Position numbers and translations under genes: made by a program
The notes under the pieces: model-generated
Seen by the model: only the letters and a program-made list of their open reading frames with translations
The model's database searches: none
What the model was told of the DNA's origin: nothing
Assembly (NCBI GenBank): GCA_903871875.1
Contig: CAIQIR010000154.1
Coordinates: 1 to 64,000 of the forward strand
Direction of reading: 5' to 3'
Length of the DNA stretch: 64,000 bases
From: an uncultured Schlesneria sp.
GTDB taxonomy: Bacteria > Planctomycetota > Planctomycetia > Planctomycetales > Planctomycetaceae
Shown here: positions 44,552 through 54,941 of the stretch, in pieces
Layout of the letters: every line of letters begins with the position of its first letter
Numbering within the stretch: the first letter of the stretch is position 1

Positions 44552-44935
44552 ATGACAAAATCCCTTGTGTTCGCATTGCTGGCTGTGACAGGATCCCTGA
44601 TTTTCACTGACAGCGCCTCCGCTCGATGCTGTCGACGCAACAACGCTTGTTGCGCGCAGTCATGTGGTTGTGCAGCGGTCCCATCAACCTGCAGTTCAGG
44701 TTGTTCGGCAACAGCGGCTGTTTCCGCACCGATGGCTGCCCCAATTGTTGCCAATGCTCAAACGGAAACAAATTCCGGATCGACCTATCAAAGCTTCTCG
44801 TATGAACCTGGTACAACGCCCGCCGCGGGAACCGCTTCTGTGATGACCTATCAGGCACCGATGTACCGTTCGAACAACTCAGAGTACTACAACGTGCTGC
44901 GTGGAAATCGCAAAGTCGTAAACCCCAACTACTGA
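44552..44935 (+). CDS. small secreted cysteine-rich protein
   Basis: 127 residues from the ATG at 44552, which has AAAGG nine bases upstream; the frame opens further upstream at 44510 without a site. The signal peptide is MTKSLVFALLAVTGSLIFTDSASA. The mature N-terminus carries nine Cys within a 28-residue stretch ('RCCRRNNACCAQSCGCAAV' then 'CSSGCSA'), followed by an Ala/Thr-rich stretch and a Tyr/Asn-rich C-terminus ending in NPNY. Disulfide or metal binding is likely. I do not recognise a named family, but similar small secreted proteins are frequent in planctomycetes. An intrinsic terminator-like stem lies downstream. Confidence 0.72.
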   Translation: MTKSLVFALLAVTGSLIFTDSASARCCRRNNACCAQSCGCAAVPSTCSSGCSATAAVSAPMAAPIVANAQTETNSGSTYQSFSYEPGTTPAAGTASVMTYQAPMYRSNNSEYYNVLRGNRKVVNPNY

Positions 44936-45056
44936 TACGGCATCTGACGCCATCTTTCGGCTGGGTCCCAAGCTCGCCCTGGACTCGGCCGCAGGGAAGG
45001 TGACGCTTCCATCGAAACATCTCTGCAAGAAAGCGCCTTCTTGTGTACGGATCGGT

Positions 45057-45081
45057 GGAAGCCTCGCCTTCCCTTTTTTAT
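45057..45081 (+). terminator. weak intrinsic terminator after the Cys-rich gene
   Basis: A five-base stem, GGAAG (45057-45061) and CTTCC (45068-45072), with a six-base loop, followed by CTTTTTTATT. The short stem makes it weaker than typical, but the T-run is good. It is 122 bases after the stop of the Cys-rich gene. Confidence 0.45.
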
Positions 45082-45210
45082 TGCGCGCCATTAGGCCGAC
45101 GTCGCAGCAACGGATCGGTAAAGGGCCCTCTTTCGAGCACAAAACAGCCCCCCGGTTCTCAGATGGATACCCGCCGCGATCGTCAAGACCACCGCTTTTT
45201 TCTCGTGGAC

Positions 45211-45251
45211 CGGATTGGACATTGAGTAAGAATTCCTCAATGTCCAATCCG
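45211..45251 (-). terminator. long perfect hairpin directly after the sugar isomerase-like gene
   Basis: A 16-base arm CGGATTGGACATTGAG (45211-45226) is perfectly complementary to 45236-45251, separated by a nine-base loop TAAGAATTC. On the minus strand it begins three bases after the stop codon of the gene at 45254. No T-run follows on either side, so it may be an RNA-stabilising stem, a rho-dependent end, or a palindromic insertion rather than a classic terminator. Confidence 0.6.
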
Positions 45252-45253
45252 CC

Positions 45254-46186
45254 TTAAGGCAACGGTCCTTGGTCGCGAATGAAGTTCCTGAGGTACACCG
45301 CGCTCTGCTTGAGTGACGCCTTGCGAGCCTCGAGAGAATCTTCATAGGCACGGTCTTCGACTTCAACGCAAACCGGCCCGCGATACCCAACGTCACCCAG
45401 TGTGCTAAAAAACTGGCCCCAGTTCACATCACCCAAGCCAGGCAGCTTTGGGGTATGGTACTGGTTGGGGTGAGCCATGATGCCGACTTCATTCAACTTG
45501 TGACGGTCGATGCGGACATCCTTCGCATGAACATGAACCAGCCGGTCCGCAAATTCACGAATCGGCTGCAGATAGTCCATCTGCTGCCAGATCATGTGGG
45601 AAGGATCGTAGTTTAGTCCAAAGTTCATACTTGGAATTTCGTCGAACATCCGCCGCCAAATCGCTGGCGTGGTTGCCAGATTCTTGCCACCCGGCCACTC
45701 GTCTTTCGAAAAGAGCATCGGACAGTTTTCGATACCCACGCGAACACCGTGATCCTCCGCAAACTTGATCAGCGGCTTCCAGGTCTGACAAAAACGAGGC
45801 CAGTTATCGTCGACCGATTTCGTCCAGTCTCGCCCAATAAATGTATTCATCCGTGTCAGGCCAAGTTGTGACGTGGACTTGATCACCTTCTGGATGTGCT
45901 CGACGTAACGTTTGGCTTCTTCCAAATCAGGAGTCAACGGATTGGGGTAATAACCCAGTCCACTGATCGACATTTTGGCATCGGCCATGACCCCTCGAAT
46001 TTCGTCGGCCTTGGCCGACGAGAAGTCTGTCACATCAACATGAGTCACACCCGCATAGCGTCGTTCGGCCTTACTTGGGGGCCAGCACATCAGTTCCACA
46101 CACGAAAATCCGGTCGCTGCGGCGATTCTGGCGACTTCGGCAAGCGAGAGCTCCGGCAATATGGCGCTGACAAAACCAAGCTGCAT
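45254..46186 (-). CDS. sugar phosphate isomerase/epimerase family TIM-barrel protein
   Basis: 310 residues. The AP-endonuclease-2/xylose-isomerase-like fold is recognised from '[29 protein letters not shown]' and '[17 protein letters not shown]', followed by metal-ligand regions '[15 protein letters not shown]' (Glu), '[19 protein letters not shown]' (Asp/His), '[12 protein letters not shown]' (His) and '[13 protein letters not shown]' (Glu). These enzymes isomerise or epimerise sugars or inositol-type molecules in the cytoplasm. It is 21 bases downstream of the beta-propeller gene on the same strand, so the two are probably co-transcribed. The exact substrate is not predictable. Confidence 0.9.
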   Translation of the reverse strand: MQLGFVSAILPELSLAEVARIAAATGFSCVELMCWPPSKAERRYAGVTHVDVTDFSSAKADEIRGVMADAKMSISGLGYYPNPLTPDLEEAKRYVEHIQKVIKSTSQLGLTRMNTFIGRDWTKSVDDNWPRFCQTWKPLIKFAEDHGVRVGIENCPMLFSKDEWPGGKNLATTPAIWRRMFDEIPSMNFGLNYDPSHMIWQQMDYLQPIREFADRLVHVHAKDVRIDRHKLNEVGIMAHPNQYHTPKLPGLGDVNWGQFFSTLGDVGYRGPVCVEVEDRAYEDSLEARKASLKQSAVYLRNFIRDQGPLP

Positions 46187-46207
46187 GATCGAGTTCCGAG
46201 AAAAAAA

Positions 46208-47698
46208 TTAGTTCGACTTCGGGATGCGGTTCAATGTATAGAAAGCTTCTTTATGAAGTAACGACTGGCCATTGGCAGATCGTAATCCGTCTACGATCAG
46301 TTCGTGAATGTTACCGGCTTTCAACGTATCGACAACTAGTCGAACGCTCTTGTTGTCCGGCCCCACGGTCGCGCTGACGATGGTCGGATGAGTTTGATCC
46401 ACCTCTGGACTGCCGTACGTCGATTGATAGATATAGCCGTAGGTCTGCAGTTGATAGCTGTGAACGTCACCAGCCGTCTTGGAGTCGACAGGTTGCGTGA
46501 ACGTCAATTCAAACCCATCCGGCTTCGCTCGCATTTCGTGAATTTCAAAGGGCATCTTGCCCGTCCAGTAGATGCGATCAAGCGAGCCTGGTTTCGTTCC
46601 GCGAGACCCCCATCCGCGATTGGTTCCACCGACAAACAGCGAACCGCGATCCGTCATCAACATCCCTAAACTGCCGGACGTAAATCCTTCACGAAAGCGG
46701 AAGCAAGCCCCCTGATAGTGGCCATCCACCTTCTCCAAAAAACACCGCATCACCGTGCTGTCGCTCTGATCACCAACGAACATCTGATTTTGAAAGGGGC
46801 CGAACTTACCACTCGTCGTATCACAAACAATGCCGCTGGCGGACTTGCCCATTTTTCCATAGGGGAACAGCACGGCCGAAGGTTCGTATTCAGGAATTTT
46901 CGCCGCTTCGACCATGAATCGACTGCCGCTTTCCGGCTCTTTCGGACGCGGTCCCATCGCTTTCACCACCTCGGGTAAATCGTACCAGCGATTGCCACCG
47001 GGATGACCGACAAACTTGCCCGGTTCGAGCAGCTTCAAACCACAGGTTCCGTTCCACGGACCTTGATTGTCCGTGTAAAACATCTCGCCTTCAGCATTCA
47101 TGCCGATTCCGCCGGGTGATCGAATACCACTGCACGTGGGAATCGACTTTCCATCGGGCGTGATGCGAAGACACCAGCCTCGATACTTGCATTCGCTGCT
47201 GAACGACCCGGTTAAGCAAAGCACAACCCAAATGTTGCCCTGATGATCAAAGCGTGATCCGAACGCGTATTCGTGGTAATCGCCGCTGATCTGCCAATCA
47301 TCATTCACGGTTTCGTAGAGATCAGCCTTGCCATCTCCGTTGGTGTCTTTGAGACGAGTCACCTCGCCGCGCTGGGTTACGTACAGCCAGCCATCTCGAT
47401 TGACGATTCCTAACGCTTCATGCAGCCCATGCGCGAATCGCGTAAACGTGGGATCGGTCGCCGATTCACCAAACGGTTGATCAACCAGCCAGACCTCGCC
47501 GCGTCGCGTGCAAACGGCCAATTGACCGCTCGGAAGCAGTTCGATACCACCCGCTTCCAGCAGGATCTCTTTCGGAATGTCGATCGAGATCATTTTGTAG
47601 AAATCATTCTCGACCGGCTTGTCATCGTCGGCGACTGCCGACGGCGGTCCAGCACAAATCAAACAGGCGACCAGCAACCAAGTACGTCGGAACGTCAT
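46208..47698 (-). CDS. secreted beta-propeller protein, PQQ/heme-type dehydrogenase-like (planctomycete form)
   Basis: 496 residues from the ATG at 47698, which begins a signal peptide ([22 protein letters not shown]). The frame extends to 47755 and the ribosome site (GAGGA) touches the ATG, so the start is uncertain. Propeller-type repeats include '[24 protein letters not shown]', '[27 protein letters not shown]' with an EF-like Ca loop (DTNGDGKAD), and '[21 protein letters not shown]'. The layout resembles secreted planctomycete propeller proteins that often join a heme-binding domain; no CxxCH is present here. It lies between the isomerase-like gene and the cytochrome-type protein. The substrate is unknown. 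Confidence 0.82.
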   Translation of the reverse strand: MTFRRTWLLVACLICAGPPSAVADDDKPVENDFYKMISIDIPKEILLEAGGIELLPSGQLAVCTRRGEVWLVDQPFGESATDPTFTRFAHGLHEALGIVNRDGWLYVTQRGEVTRLKDTNGDGKADLYETVNDDWQISGDYHEYAFGSRFDHQGNIWVVLCLTGSFSSECKYRGWCLRITPDGKSIPTCSGIRSPGGIGMNAEGEMFYTDNQGPWNGTCGLKLLEPGKFVGHPGGNRWYDLPEVVKAMGPRPKEPESGSRFMVEAAKIPEYEPSAVLFPYGKMGKSASGIVCDTTSGKFGPFQNQMFVGDQSDSTVMRCFLEKVDGHYQGACFRFREGFTSGSLGMLMTDRGSLFVGGTNRGWGSRGTKPGSLDRIYWTGKMPFEIHEMRAKPDGFELTFTQPVDSKTAGDVHSYQLQTYGYIYQSTYGSPEVDQTHPTIVSATVGPDNKSVRLVVDTLKAGNIHELIVDGLRSANGQSLLHKEAFYTLNRIPKSN

Positions 47699-47772
47699 TC
47701 CTCGAGGCAGCGTCGATGCCGTTCCGACGATCCATTCAATCAATACGTCGCTCATGAGCTGAGGGTATCTTT

Positions 47773-50700
47773 CTACTTATTCAATACTTCATCGAGATTC
47801 ATGACTTCGTTCGCCAGCATCGTCCAGGCAGCCAGCAACCCGGGATCAATAGACGGATCCGCCTTGGATTCACCGTCGGCAATCAGCTTTTCGGCATCTT
47901 CGCGGTGCGTCTCATAGTACGACTTCAGTTCCGCCAATGACGCTTGAACGACGGGCAGTTCGCTCGCGTGGAAAGAACGCGACAAAATCCGCTTCGCCAT
48001 TAAATTTAGTTTCGTCGTTTCGTCGTCGGCACCCGTCGCGGAGTCCTTCAAGACCGTCTGAGCCAAATGTCTGGCGGCTTCGATAAACTGCGGATCGTTC
48101 AACGTCACGAGCGCCTGTAGCGGCGTGTTCGTTCGCTCGCGACGAACGGTGCACATTTCGCGCGCTGTGGCGTTGAAGATCTCCATCGACGCGGGTGGCG
48201 CCGAACGTTTCCAGAAGGTGTACATGCTGCGGCGATACAGGTTTTCGCCGGCATCACGCCGATAATCGTGCGTGTTGCTTTCTTTCATCGCCACTGCTTC
48301 CCAAACCCCTTCGGGCTGGTAAGGTTTCACACTGGGGCCGCCAATTTTCTCGACCAGCAGGCCGCTAGATGACAGTGCGTAGTCGCGGATCATTTCGGCA
48401 TCCATCCGGAAGCGAGGCCCCCGAGATAGCAGTCGATTCTGCGGATCCTTTTCCAATTTCTCCTTGGTGACCACGGCCGCCTGACGATAGGTATTGGACG
48501 TCACCAGCAGACGGAACAGTCGTTTGATATCCCATGGTTTGACGACCATTGTCGATGGGGTAGGCCAGTTCAGGCTGGGGCTGCCTTCGCGGAATTCGAT
48601 CGCCAACCAATCCAGTAGCGATTGATTCGACGGCAATTCACCGGCGATCCCGAAATCGCCCGCAGTCCGCACCAAACCCGTTCCGAAAACTTCCTGCCAG
48701 TAACGATTGACCGTCACTCGTGCGGTCAAAGGATGAGACGGGTCCAGCAGCCATTCTGCGAGCCCCAGCCGGTTTCGAGGCGAGCTCGCGGGAAACGGTG
48801 GCAACGCGGCCGGTGTATTCGCTTTCACAGGATCACGACGTTTGTCGTATTCACCACGGAAGAGAACATACGCCGTCGCCTCTTCACTTTTCTCATTCAT
48901 CACATGGGCAACGGTGCCTCGAGACTTAATGGCGTTTTGTTCGGTCTCGAGCGAAATCAGCTTGGCCGATCGTTCCTGGAAGCCCCGATCATTTGTGCCC
49001 AGCCACCAGGGATAGACTTCATTCTTTTCTACGTCAGACCGTTCCGGCGAGGACTTGGCCAGAATACCACTCAATCGAGTCGCCTTGGCCATTGATTCCA
49101 CTTCCGCCGGCGCGAGGGCTCGCGAGTACAACCGCAAATCCTGAATTCCGGCCCCGCTGATCGGATCGCTTTGGCTGCGTTCGCCGATGCGGAACGGCAC
49201 TGCCGTTTTGATGGACCCTTGCAGCTTGTCGACCTCGATATTCGTCGCCTGCGGAATTCCCTGGAAATAGATTTTGACGCCCGCGCCTTTGCCCGAACCA
49301 TCGTATGTCACAGTGATATGAGTCCACTCATTGGCTTTGACCTGTTTTTGAGAGATCACTTTCAACGCGTCGTCAGGCCAGCTGCTGACCATATGCATGC
49401 CGATTCGACGCCCTTGAACCCAAAAGTCCCAGCCTTGATAGCCGCTGGGTTTGTCCATGCGCGCCACAATCGCTCCCGTCGAGTCATTGGGTTGCAGCTT
49501 CACCCAGGCCGAATAAGAAAACGGCTGATCCTTTTCAAATTTGCCCGCCTCTGGAAGATTGGCGGCCGCACCTTGAAGTTGCAACGCTTTCGACGACACT
49601 CCGTCGACCCAACTGATGGAATCATTCAGCGTCACATCCACCACCGTCCCGTTCATGACCATCTTGGCAACGTTTCCTTGCCCCTCGTTCAGGGCCGCAG
49701 ACAGCGTCAGGCCTTCCGTCGGAATCGCCGCCCCCAGCGACTCGACCGTGGCTTTGGACAGCCATTCGTCAAATTCGGGACGTGCTTCCTGACGCCGTGC
49801 TTCGACCGCTTGCTTGGCCGAGTCAATTTCGCCAGGGAGAACATTGAATCGAACGCGGTCTTCCGGGGCCGGCACGACGACAATCGGAGGCGTATCCTTG
49901 ATGTTGCCGTCCATCGCATTTTGCGTGGTGTTATTGAAGAAGGCCGCGAGTTCATAGAACTCACGCTGCGACAGGGGATCGAACTTGTGGCTGTGGCAGA
50001 CTGCACATCCGGCCGTCAGACCCATCCAGACTTGGGCGACCGTATCAGTGCGGTCTCGATCATACAGGACGAGATATTCTTCTGAGATCGCCCCACCCTC
50101 ATTGGTCGTGATGTTGCAACGATTGAACCCAGAGGCGATCTGCTGGTCCAAGGTCCGATTCGGCAACAGATCTCCTGCCAGCTGTTCGCGGGTAAACTGA
50201 TCGAAAGGGGTATTGCGATTAAAGGCCGCAATCACATTGTCGCGGTAAGACCACATCTCGCGATAATTATCGAAATGAATGCCGTGCGAATCCGCGTAGC
50301 GCGATGCGTCGAGCCAATACCGTCCGCGATGTTCACCCCAGTGCTTCGAATCCAGCAAGGAATCAACCAGATCCTCGTAAGCCGTCGGAGACGAATCCGC
50401 CACGAACCGTTCGACCGTTTCGACGGACGGCGGTAATCCGATCAGATCGAGACTTAAGCGTCGAGCCAGAGTGCGACGGTCTGCTTCTGGAGCGGGGCTG
50501 AGCCCGACGGACTCCAGCTTCGCCAGCACGAAAGCGTCTATCGGATTCCGTATCCAGGCCTGATTTTTGATGGAGGGAACGGGTGGTCGCACGGGAGCCA
50601 GAAATGACCAGTGGGGCTGGTATTCCGCCCCTTGCTCGATCCACTTTTTCAGTAAGTCTTTTTGCTGCGCCGTGACAATCTTTTTAGTGGCGGGCGGCGG

Positions 50701-50997
50701 CATGACTTCGTCGCTATCTTGCGACTCAATCCTCCGCATCAACTCGCTTTTCAAAACATCGCCAGGAGTAATGGCCTTCTTCTCGACCGCCATCTCGCGC
50801 TGATCGAGGCGCAGATCCCCCTTCCGCGCGGCGCTATCGGGTCCGTGACAAGTAAAACAGTGATCGGCCAGGATCGGCCGAATATCGCGATTGAACTCAA
50901 GTGGTGCGTCCGCCGCGATTCCGTCAGTCACACAAATTACAGTCCAGGCGACGGCCAACGCCATGACGCCCACCAAACGAAGAACAAAAACTCTCAT
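47773..50997 (-). CDS. PSD1/DUF1549/DUF1553 cytochrome-type protein with LamG insert
   Basis: 1074 residues. A signal peptide is followed by a planctomycete cytochrome C domain, '[23 protein letters not shown]' (heme motif C-F-T-C-H) and '[17 protein letters not shown]'. The DUF1549 block comes next ('[20 protein letters not shown]', '[20 protein letters not shown]', '[20 protein letters not shown]', giving a second C-x-x-C-H). A concanavalin/LamG domain is inserted at about residues 430-640 ('[20 protein letters not shown]'). The C-terminal DUF1553 block has '[20 protein letters not shown]', '[13 protein letters not shown]' and '[20 protein letters not shown]'. The activity is unknown. The usual DUF1501 partner is not adjacent. 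Confidence 0.94.
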   Translation of the reverse strand: MRVFVLRLVGVMALAVAWTVICVTDGIAADAPLEFNRDIRPILADHCFTCHGPDSAARKGDLRLDQREMAVEKKAITPGDVLKSELMRRIESQDSDEVMPPPATKKIVTAQQKDLLKKWIEQGAEYQPHWSFLAPVRPPVPSIKNQAWIRNPIDAFVLAKLESVGLSPAPEADRRTLARRLSLDLIGLPPSVETVERFVADSSPTAYEDLVDSLLDSKHWGEHRGRYWLDASRYADSHGIHFDNYREMWSYRDNVIAAFNRNTPFDQFTREQLAGDLLPNRTLDQQIASGFNRCNITTNEGGAISEEYLVLYDRDRTDTVAQVWMGLTAGCAVCHSHKFDPLSQREFYELAAFFNNTTQNAMDGNIKDTPPIVVVPAPEDRVRFNVLPGEIDSAKQAVEARRQEARPEFDEWLSKATVESLGAAIPTEGLTLSAALNEGQGNVAKMVMNGTVVDVTLNDSISWVDGVSSKALQLQGAAANLPEAGKFEKDQPFSYSAWVKLQPNDSTGAIVARMDKPSGYQGWDFWVQGRRIGMHMVSSWPDDALKVISQKQVKANEWTHITVTYDGSGKGAGVKIYFQGIPQATNIEVDKLQGSIKTAVPFRIGERSQSDPISGAGIQDLRLYSRALAPAEVESMAKATRLSGILAKSSPERSDVEKNEVYPWWLGTNDRGFQERSAKLISLETEQNAIKSRGTVAHVMNEKSEEATAYVLFRGEYDKRRDPVKANTPAALPPFPASSPRNRLGLAEWLLDPSHPLTARVTVNRYWQEVFGTGLVRTAGDFGIAGELPSNQSLLDWLAIEFREGSPSLNWPTPSTMVVKPWDIKRLFRLLVTSNTYRQAAVVTKEKLEKDPQNRLLSRGPRFRMDAEMIRDYALSSSGLLVEKIGGPSVKPYQPEGVWEAVAMKESNTHDYRRDAGENLYRRSMYTFWKRSAPPASMEIFNATAREMCTVRRERTNTPLQALVTLNDPQFIEAARHLAQTVLKDSATGADDETTKLNLMAKRILSRSFHASELPVVQASLAELKSYYETHREDAEKLIADGESKADPSIDPGLLAAWTMLANEVMNLDEVLNK

Positions 50998-51403
50998 CGA
51001 TTGTCACTCACTGAAATTCGCGAATCTCAATTGCGTCTGCCTACGTCGCCCAGACACATCAATTCTACACTCTGTTGCACCAATTCCGAAGCAATAACAG
51101 GTCAATCCCATTAGATTAACGGCATCGAATCAAGGGCCTGCCGAACTGCAAAAGTTGTTTCCCTTCGCGACCATGGAACCCACCCCTGGGTCTTCGATCA
51201 AGCACCACGGCGCCACTTGTTCCCAAAGACATCATCGCGTGTTGCCGGCAATCGACGTCCGTTGATGATTTGTTGCCACAATTACTGTTCAGCTTGTAAG
51301 CAACCCGACAACGAAAGCCGAGCTAAATTGAATGTAGACTCATTCTTCGTCAGCAAGCGAACGACGGACTCGACAAGTCTTGACCACTTTCAGAGGCTGC
51401 ATC
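50998..51403. other. 406-base divergent intergenic region
   Basis: It lies between the cytochrome-type protein (minus) and the small possible secreted protein (plus). One frame is open from 51217 to 51975 on the plus strand, but no start with a ribosome binding site was found in this gap. Promoters for both sides are likely here. Confidence 0.35.
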
Positions 51404-51975
51404 ATGACGATTCGCGAGTTGCTTTTCTTTGGCATTGCGGGAGGCTTCTTCGTGGCATTTCCTGCGGTGCTTGTCCGCGCGCAGGCCACATCGGGAACGT
51501 CAACGGCGTCAATTCCGCTGTCATCTGCCAACGGAAGCCCCTCGGCGAATTCTCTTCCCAACTCCACAGTTCGAATCAACGAGACCGAAGTCCGATTCAG
51601 CAGGATCGTGGCACTGTTCGCCAAGACGGCGAAGGCCTCCCACAGAATCGCCTGAAGGTTCGTGCGGCTGAGCCGGATGTCAAAATCAATCCTCAGAATA
51701 GAGCGATCGACGAAGCGATGATCGCCGCCGACCGGAAATCGACACAGAGCGAGCGACGGGATCTGATCCATTCCGAACAACAGCGGCGTGTCGACCGACA
51801 AAACGTACGTCAGGATTGGACCCAACGAAAAGTCTCGCAACCCGGAGCGAGCGGCCCTTCGGGCGCCGGCCACATATCGGGCGGATTTTTCGGCAACGGG
51901 AATGGCTCCAGTAACCCTTCGGCAGTAGGTGATACCGCACCGCTCCTGCGTCGATCCCCGAATCGTACGAGATGA
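51404..51975 (+). pseudogene. possible secreted protein split by a frameshift
   Basis: From ATG 51404 the frame starts with a believable signal peptide (MTIRELLFFGIAGGFFVAFPAVLVRAQ) and continues for 83 residues to a stop at 51655. A second frame is open without interruption from 51217 to 51975. Downstream of about 51600 it reads as hydrophilic, charged sequence ('IDEAMIAADRKSTQSERRDL') ending in a Gly/Ser-rich tail. A single-base shift somewhere in 51480-51640 would join the signal peptide to this segment (about 190 residues). I recognise no family, so this may also be two unrelated frames. Confidence 0.3.
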
Positions 51976-52054
51976 CGATTGAAGCAAAAGAACCGACGGG
52001 GCAGACACGTTCTGCGCGCCCACAACAGGAACTGACACGGAATCCGACGACTTA

Positions 52055-52091
52055 CAATGAAAAACGCGAAGCGATTTCTCGCTTCGCGTTT
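52055..52091 (-). terminator. intrinsic terminator after rplU
   Basis: On the minus strand the stem AAACGCGAAGCGA (52079-52091) pairs perfectly with 52062-52074 (13 bp, four-base loop), then TTCATTGTAAG follows; the end of the stem itself contributes TTT. It lies about 40 bases after the L21 stop, and is a strong structure. Confidence 0.85.
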
Positions 52092-52130
52092 GGAATGATC
52101 GTTTTGTCGGCCCGTCAGACTGTTGCCAGA

Positions 52131-52511
52131 TTAATTGGCGGCCGTCGCGGCAACGGCGGCTTCAGCAGCAGGCCGTTCAACCACTTGCAGACTGGGAACT
52201 GCAATGTTGGTGATTTTGACGCGGGTGTATTTCTGGCGATGACCGGTGTGACGACGCGATGCATTACGGCGATGGAAGGTTTGAATTTCCAGCTTCACGC
52301 CCTTCATCTGGGCCAAAACCACTTCCGCCGTGACGGCAGCGCCGGAAATCACAGGCTGACCGACAATGCTGGGTCCCCCGCCATTGGCGAGCAACACTTT
52401 ATCGAAGGTGATTGTCTGACCATCTTCGACGTCGCTACGATAATCGATCGCCAGAACATCGCCTGTCTTGACGCGAAACTGGCGACCGCCATCTTCAAAT
52501 ACTGCAAACAT
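52131..52511 (-). CDS. rplU: 50S ribosomal protein L21
   Basis: 126 residues from the ATG at 52511 (MFAVFEDGGRQFRVKTGDVL), with GAGG seven bases upstream. Family signatures are 'GRQFRVKTGDVLAIDY', 'VLLANGG' and 'FHRRNASRRHTGHRQKYTRVKI' (the RNA-binding loop that is conserved as RRxxGHRQ). L21 binds 23S rRNA in the large subunit. It has an Ala-rich tail. It follows the RNase E/G gene by 92 bases, an association seen in many bacteria. The usual partner rpmA (L27) is not downstream; the mRNA ends at the strong hairpin. Confidence 0.95.
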   Translation of the reverse strand: MFAVFEDGGRQFRVKTGDVLAIDYRSDVEDGQTITFDKVLLANGGGPSIVGQPVISGAAVTAEVVLAQMKGVKLEIQTFHRRNASRRHTGHRQKYTRVKITNIAVPSLQVVERPAAEAAVAATAAN

Positions 52512-52603
52512 AACAGAACCTCGAAAACACTTACCTCGTTCCCGAGGCAATCAATTGACGGACCAATCCCGGGGATGCCGAGAGGGAGGGAAAGAATACA
52601 GAT

Positions 52604-54217
52604 TTAGCTCTTCGATTTCGAGTCTGGGTTCGTAAATATTTTGACTTCCGTCCCCGTGGCATTGGAACAGTGGAATTTCAGGTGTTCCGGACCCACCCCC
52701 ACTTTGGAATCTACCGTTACCGAAACATCATAAGTTTCTTCCAACTGCATGATGTCACGTCGCTTACGATTATTCAAGAACGCCGCGACCCGCTCATGGA
52801 CTTCCACAGTCACTTTTGACACATCCTGCTGATTCGCGTGCGACATCAACAATCGCATGACGTCGATCGCCATACTTTCGGCCGTCTTGACCTGCGCCGT
52901 TCCCGAACAACACGGACAATCCTCATAAACTGATCGGCGCAGCGACGGTCGAATTCGCTGCCGGGTCATTTCGATCAGTCCGAATGGACTGATATGCAGG
53001 ATCTTGGTCCGGGCACGGTCCCGCTTAACCGCGTTGTGCAGGGCTCGTTCGACTCCCCGGCGATGTTTTTCATCGCGCATATCGATGAAGTCGTTAACGA
53101 TCACGCCACCCAGATCTCGCAAGCGGATCTGGCGGCTGATTTCTTCGGCAGCCCGCAGATTGACCAGGTAAGCGTTCTCTTCCGGATCGTCATCCACACG
53201 GAAGTTACCACTGTTGACGTCGATTGCCACCAGGGCTTCGGTCTGATCGATGACGATCGAACCGCCTCCCTTCAGCGGGACGTGACGACTTTGAATTCGC
53301 GTAATTTCCTGTTCGATGTCGTGCTGTTCGAAAATCGGCTCGCGACCGTCGTAAAGTTTCACGCGGTCGACGTGGCGCGGCAACACAATCTTCATGAACT
53401 CGCAGGCTCGCTCGTAAGCACGCGGTTCGTCGATCCAGATGGCATCGATTTCGGACGTGTAGATGTCCCGGATCGTGCGGGTGATCATGTCGCTTTCTTC
53501 GTAGATATCGACAGGCGCCGGGAACTTTTTGACCCGGCTGACAATCACCTTCCACAGTCGCAACAGATAGTTCAAATCTCGCTGAAGATCGGCTTGCGAC
53601 CGATCCACACCTGCGGTTCGAATGATGAATCCCAATCCCTCGGGAGGACTCAGATCTCGCAGGATTCGCTTCAGTCGCTTACGAGCATCGTCGTCAGCAA
53701 TCTTGCGGCTGACACCGACTCGTTGCAGACCTGGCATCAAGACCAGGTAACGGCCGGGGATACTGATATATGTGGAGAGCGTCGGCCCCTTGGAACCGAT
53801 GGCCCCCTTGATCACTTGCACCAGAACTTCGCTGCCGCGTTTCAGGATATCCTGGATTTGGGGCTTATTGCGAACGCTGCGTTCATTGAACTTGGTCCGG
53901 GGGCCACCACGCGACGGACGAACATCGTCGTCTTCGTCATCGTCCCCTTCGTCGGCCTCTTTGCCGTCGACCAGGTGCTTGTAGTACTGGAATTCCACGT
54001 CGCTGACGTGCAGAAAGCCGTTACGACCGACGCCGAAATCGACGAACGCCGCTTGAATGCTGGGCTCGATATTGACGACCCGGCCCTTGTAGATGTTACC
54101 GACGTAGTTTTCGAGGCTATTCCGTTCGACGTAAAGTTCCTGCAGTGTGCCATCTTCAACGATGGCAATTCGACTTTCCTCTGGTTGGAGGACATTCATC
54201 AGCATTTCTTTTTTCAT
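52604..54217 (-). CDS. ribonuclease E/G family endoribonuclease
   Basis: 537 residues, the RNase G-like size. An S1 domain ('NIYKGRVVNIEPSIQAAFVDFG', 'FLHVSDVEF') contains an inserted acidic then basic loop at about residues 84-117 (GDDDEDDDVRPSRGG). The catalytic core has 'LVAIDVNSG' and 'VNDFIDM', giving the two Asp that bind Mg. 'YEDCPCCSG' matches the zinc-link (C-P-x-C). The enzyme starts mRNA decay and matures 16S and tRNA precursors. AAGGGTGAG is a good site before ATG 54217. The gene is upstream of rplU on the same strand; its 5' side is a 724-base leader/intergenic region with hairpins. Confidence 0.94.
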   Translation of the reverse strand: MKKEMLMNVLQPEESRIAIVEDGTLQELYVERNSLENYVGNIYKGRVVNIEPSIQAAFVDFGVGRNGFLHVSDVEFQYYKHLVDGKEADEGDDDEDDDVRPSRGGPRTKFNERSVRNKPQIQDILKRGSEVLVQVIKGAIGSKGPTLSTYISIPGRYLVLMPGLQRVGVSRKIADDDARKRLKRILRDLSPPEGLGFIIRTAGVDRSQADLQRDLNYLLRLWKVIVSRVKKFPAPVDIYEESDMITRTIRDIYTSEIDAIWIDEPRAYERACEFMKIVLPRHVDRVKLYDGREPIFEQHDIEQEITRIQSRHVPLKGGGSIVIDQTEALVAIDVNSGNFRVDDDPEENAYLVNLRAAEEISRQIRLRDLGGVIVNDFIDMRDEKHRRGVERALHNAVKRDRARTKILHISPFGLIEMTRQRIRPSLRRSVYEDCPCCSGTAQVKTAESMAIDVMRLLMSHANQQDVSKVTVEVHERVAAFLNNRKRRDIMQLEETYDVSVTVDSKVGVGPEHLKFHCSNATGTEVKIFTNPDSKSKS

Positions 54218-54941
54218 TACTCACCCTTGTCAAAGAATGAGTGCGCTGACCGTTTCGCGAACAAGTTCTCGCCACGACATTTCTTGTCATCGAACGAAGG
54301 CCGGAAAGTCTCTCCTCATCGAGTTGCGAAGCCTCGATTTGCGGAGTTTCGATCGCGATTTCCGGGAACAAAAATGGCCTGAACAAGACGAAAGACGGCG
54401 CGATGCGTCCAGACGCACAGACCAATCCGAACGGATGAACCGCGTGTTGGGTGTCTGTTGATCCAGAGTCGGCTGGCGGACATGAAGAGAGCCGAGTAAG
54501 AAGTCGATGACGGGCGGAATCGCACGGCCCGGGACAATTTCCTCGCGTCGCGTCCGCGACGGGGGAATCGTCTGCATTTTGCGATTCAACTCCATCCCTC
54601 GATGGCGATCTTCGGACGCTGTCATGCAGCGTCACGGCCTGCCAACCTGGTGCGCGTAGACCTGCCGACTGACACCCCGCTGGGTACTGGCAAGGCCAGT
54701 CGCTCCCGGCAGGACACTGGTCGGACCAGTGGCAGTCGAGTTCAAAGTCGTCGTTCCAACGTCGCGATGCACGATCAATCGGCAATCGGTTGTCGGCGCC
54801 TGGGTCGCAATTGCGCACTCGAAGTGATTCCAATCCAATATATTTCGCCGCGGTCACAAGACCGCGGCAACCGTAAGGTTTTGCAGGCGACTGCATCGTA
54901 GCGAGCATTCTCCGATCGATTCAGAAAATGACAATCGCGGT
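54218..54941. other. 724-base gap between the RNase E/G gene and ptsI with several hairpins
   Basis: No frame in it resembles a protein. Stems seen are ACTGGC-aag-GCCAGT (54686-54700), CACTGGT-cgg-ACCAGTG (54715-54731) and GCCGCGGTC-acaa-GACCGCGGC (54847-54868). The last belongs to the end of the pts operon. The first two are 470-510 bases upstream of the RNase ATG, possibly within a long leader. Confidence 0.45.
54838..54868 (-). terminator. intrinsic terminator-like stem after ptsI
   Basis: A perfect nine-base stem, GCCGCGGTC (54847-54855) with GACCGCGGC (54860-54868) and a four-base loop. On the minus strand it is followed by GAAATATATT. It starts about 74 bases after the ptsI stop. The T content is only moderate. 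Confidence 0.55.

Noticed and set aside
51340-52038. 232-residue minus-strand frame overlapping the possible secreted protein
   Set aside because: It runs antisense to the signal-peptide frame and looks like its shadow; no family or ribosome binding site is seen.
52994-54382. 462-residue plus-strand frame over the RNase E/G gene
   Set aside because: It is antisense to a clear RNase E/G; His/Asp/Val-rich shadow translations are common opposite conserved genes.
54156-54908. 250-residue minus-strand frame between the RNase gene and ptsI
   Set aside because: It overlaps the RNase 5' end and is rich in Arg/Asp/Ser/Cys without motifs. Other frames in the region are equally open.
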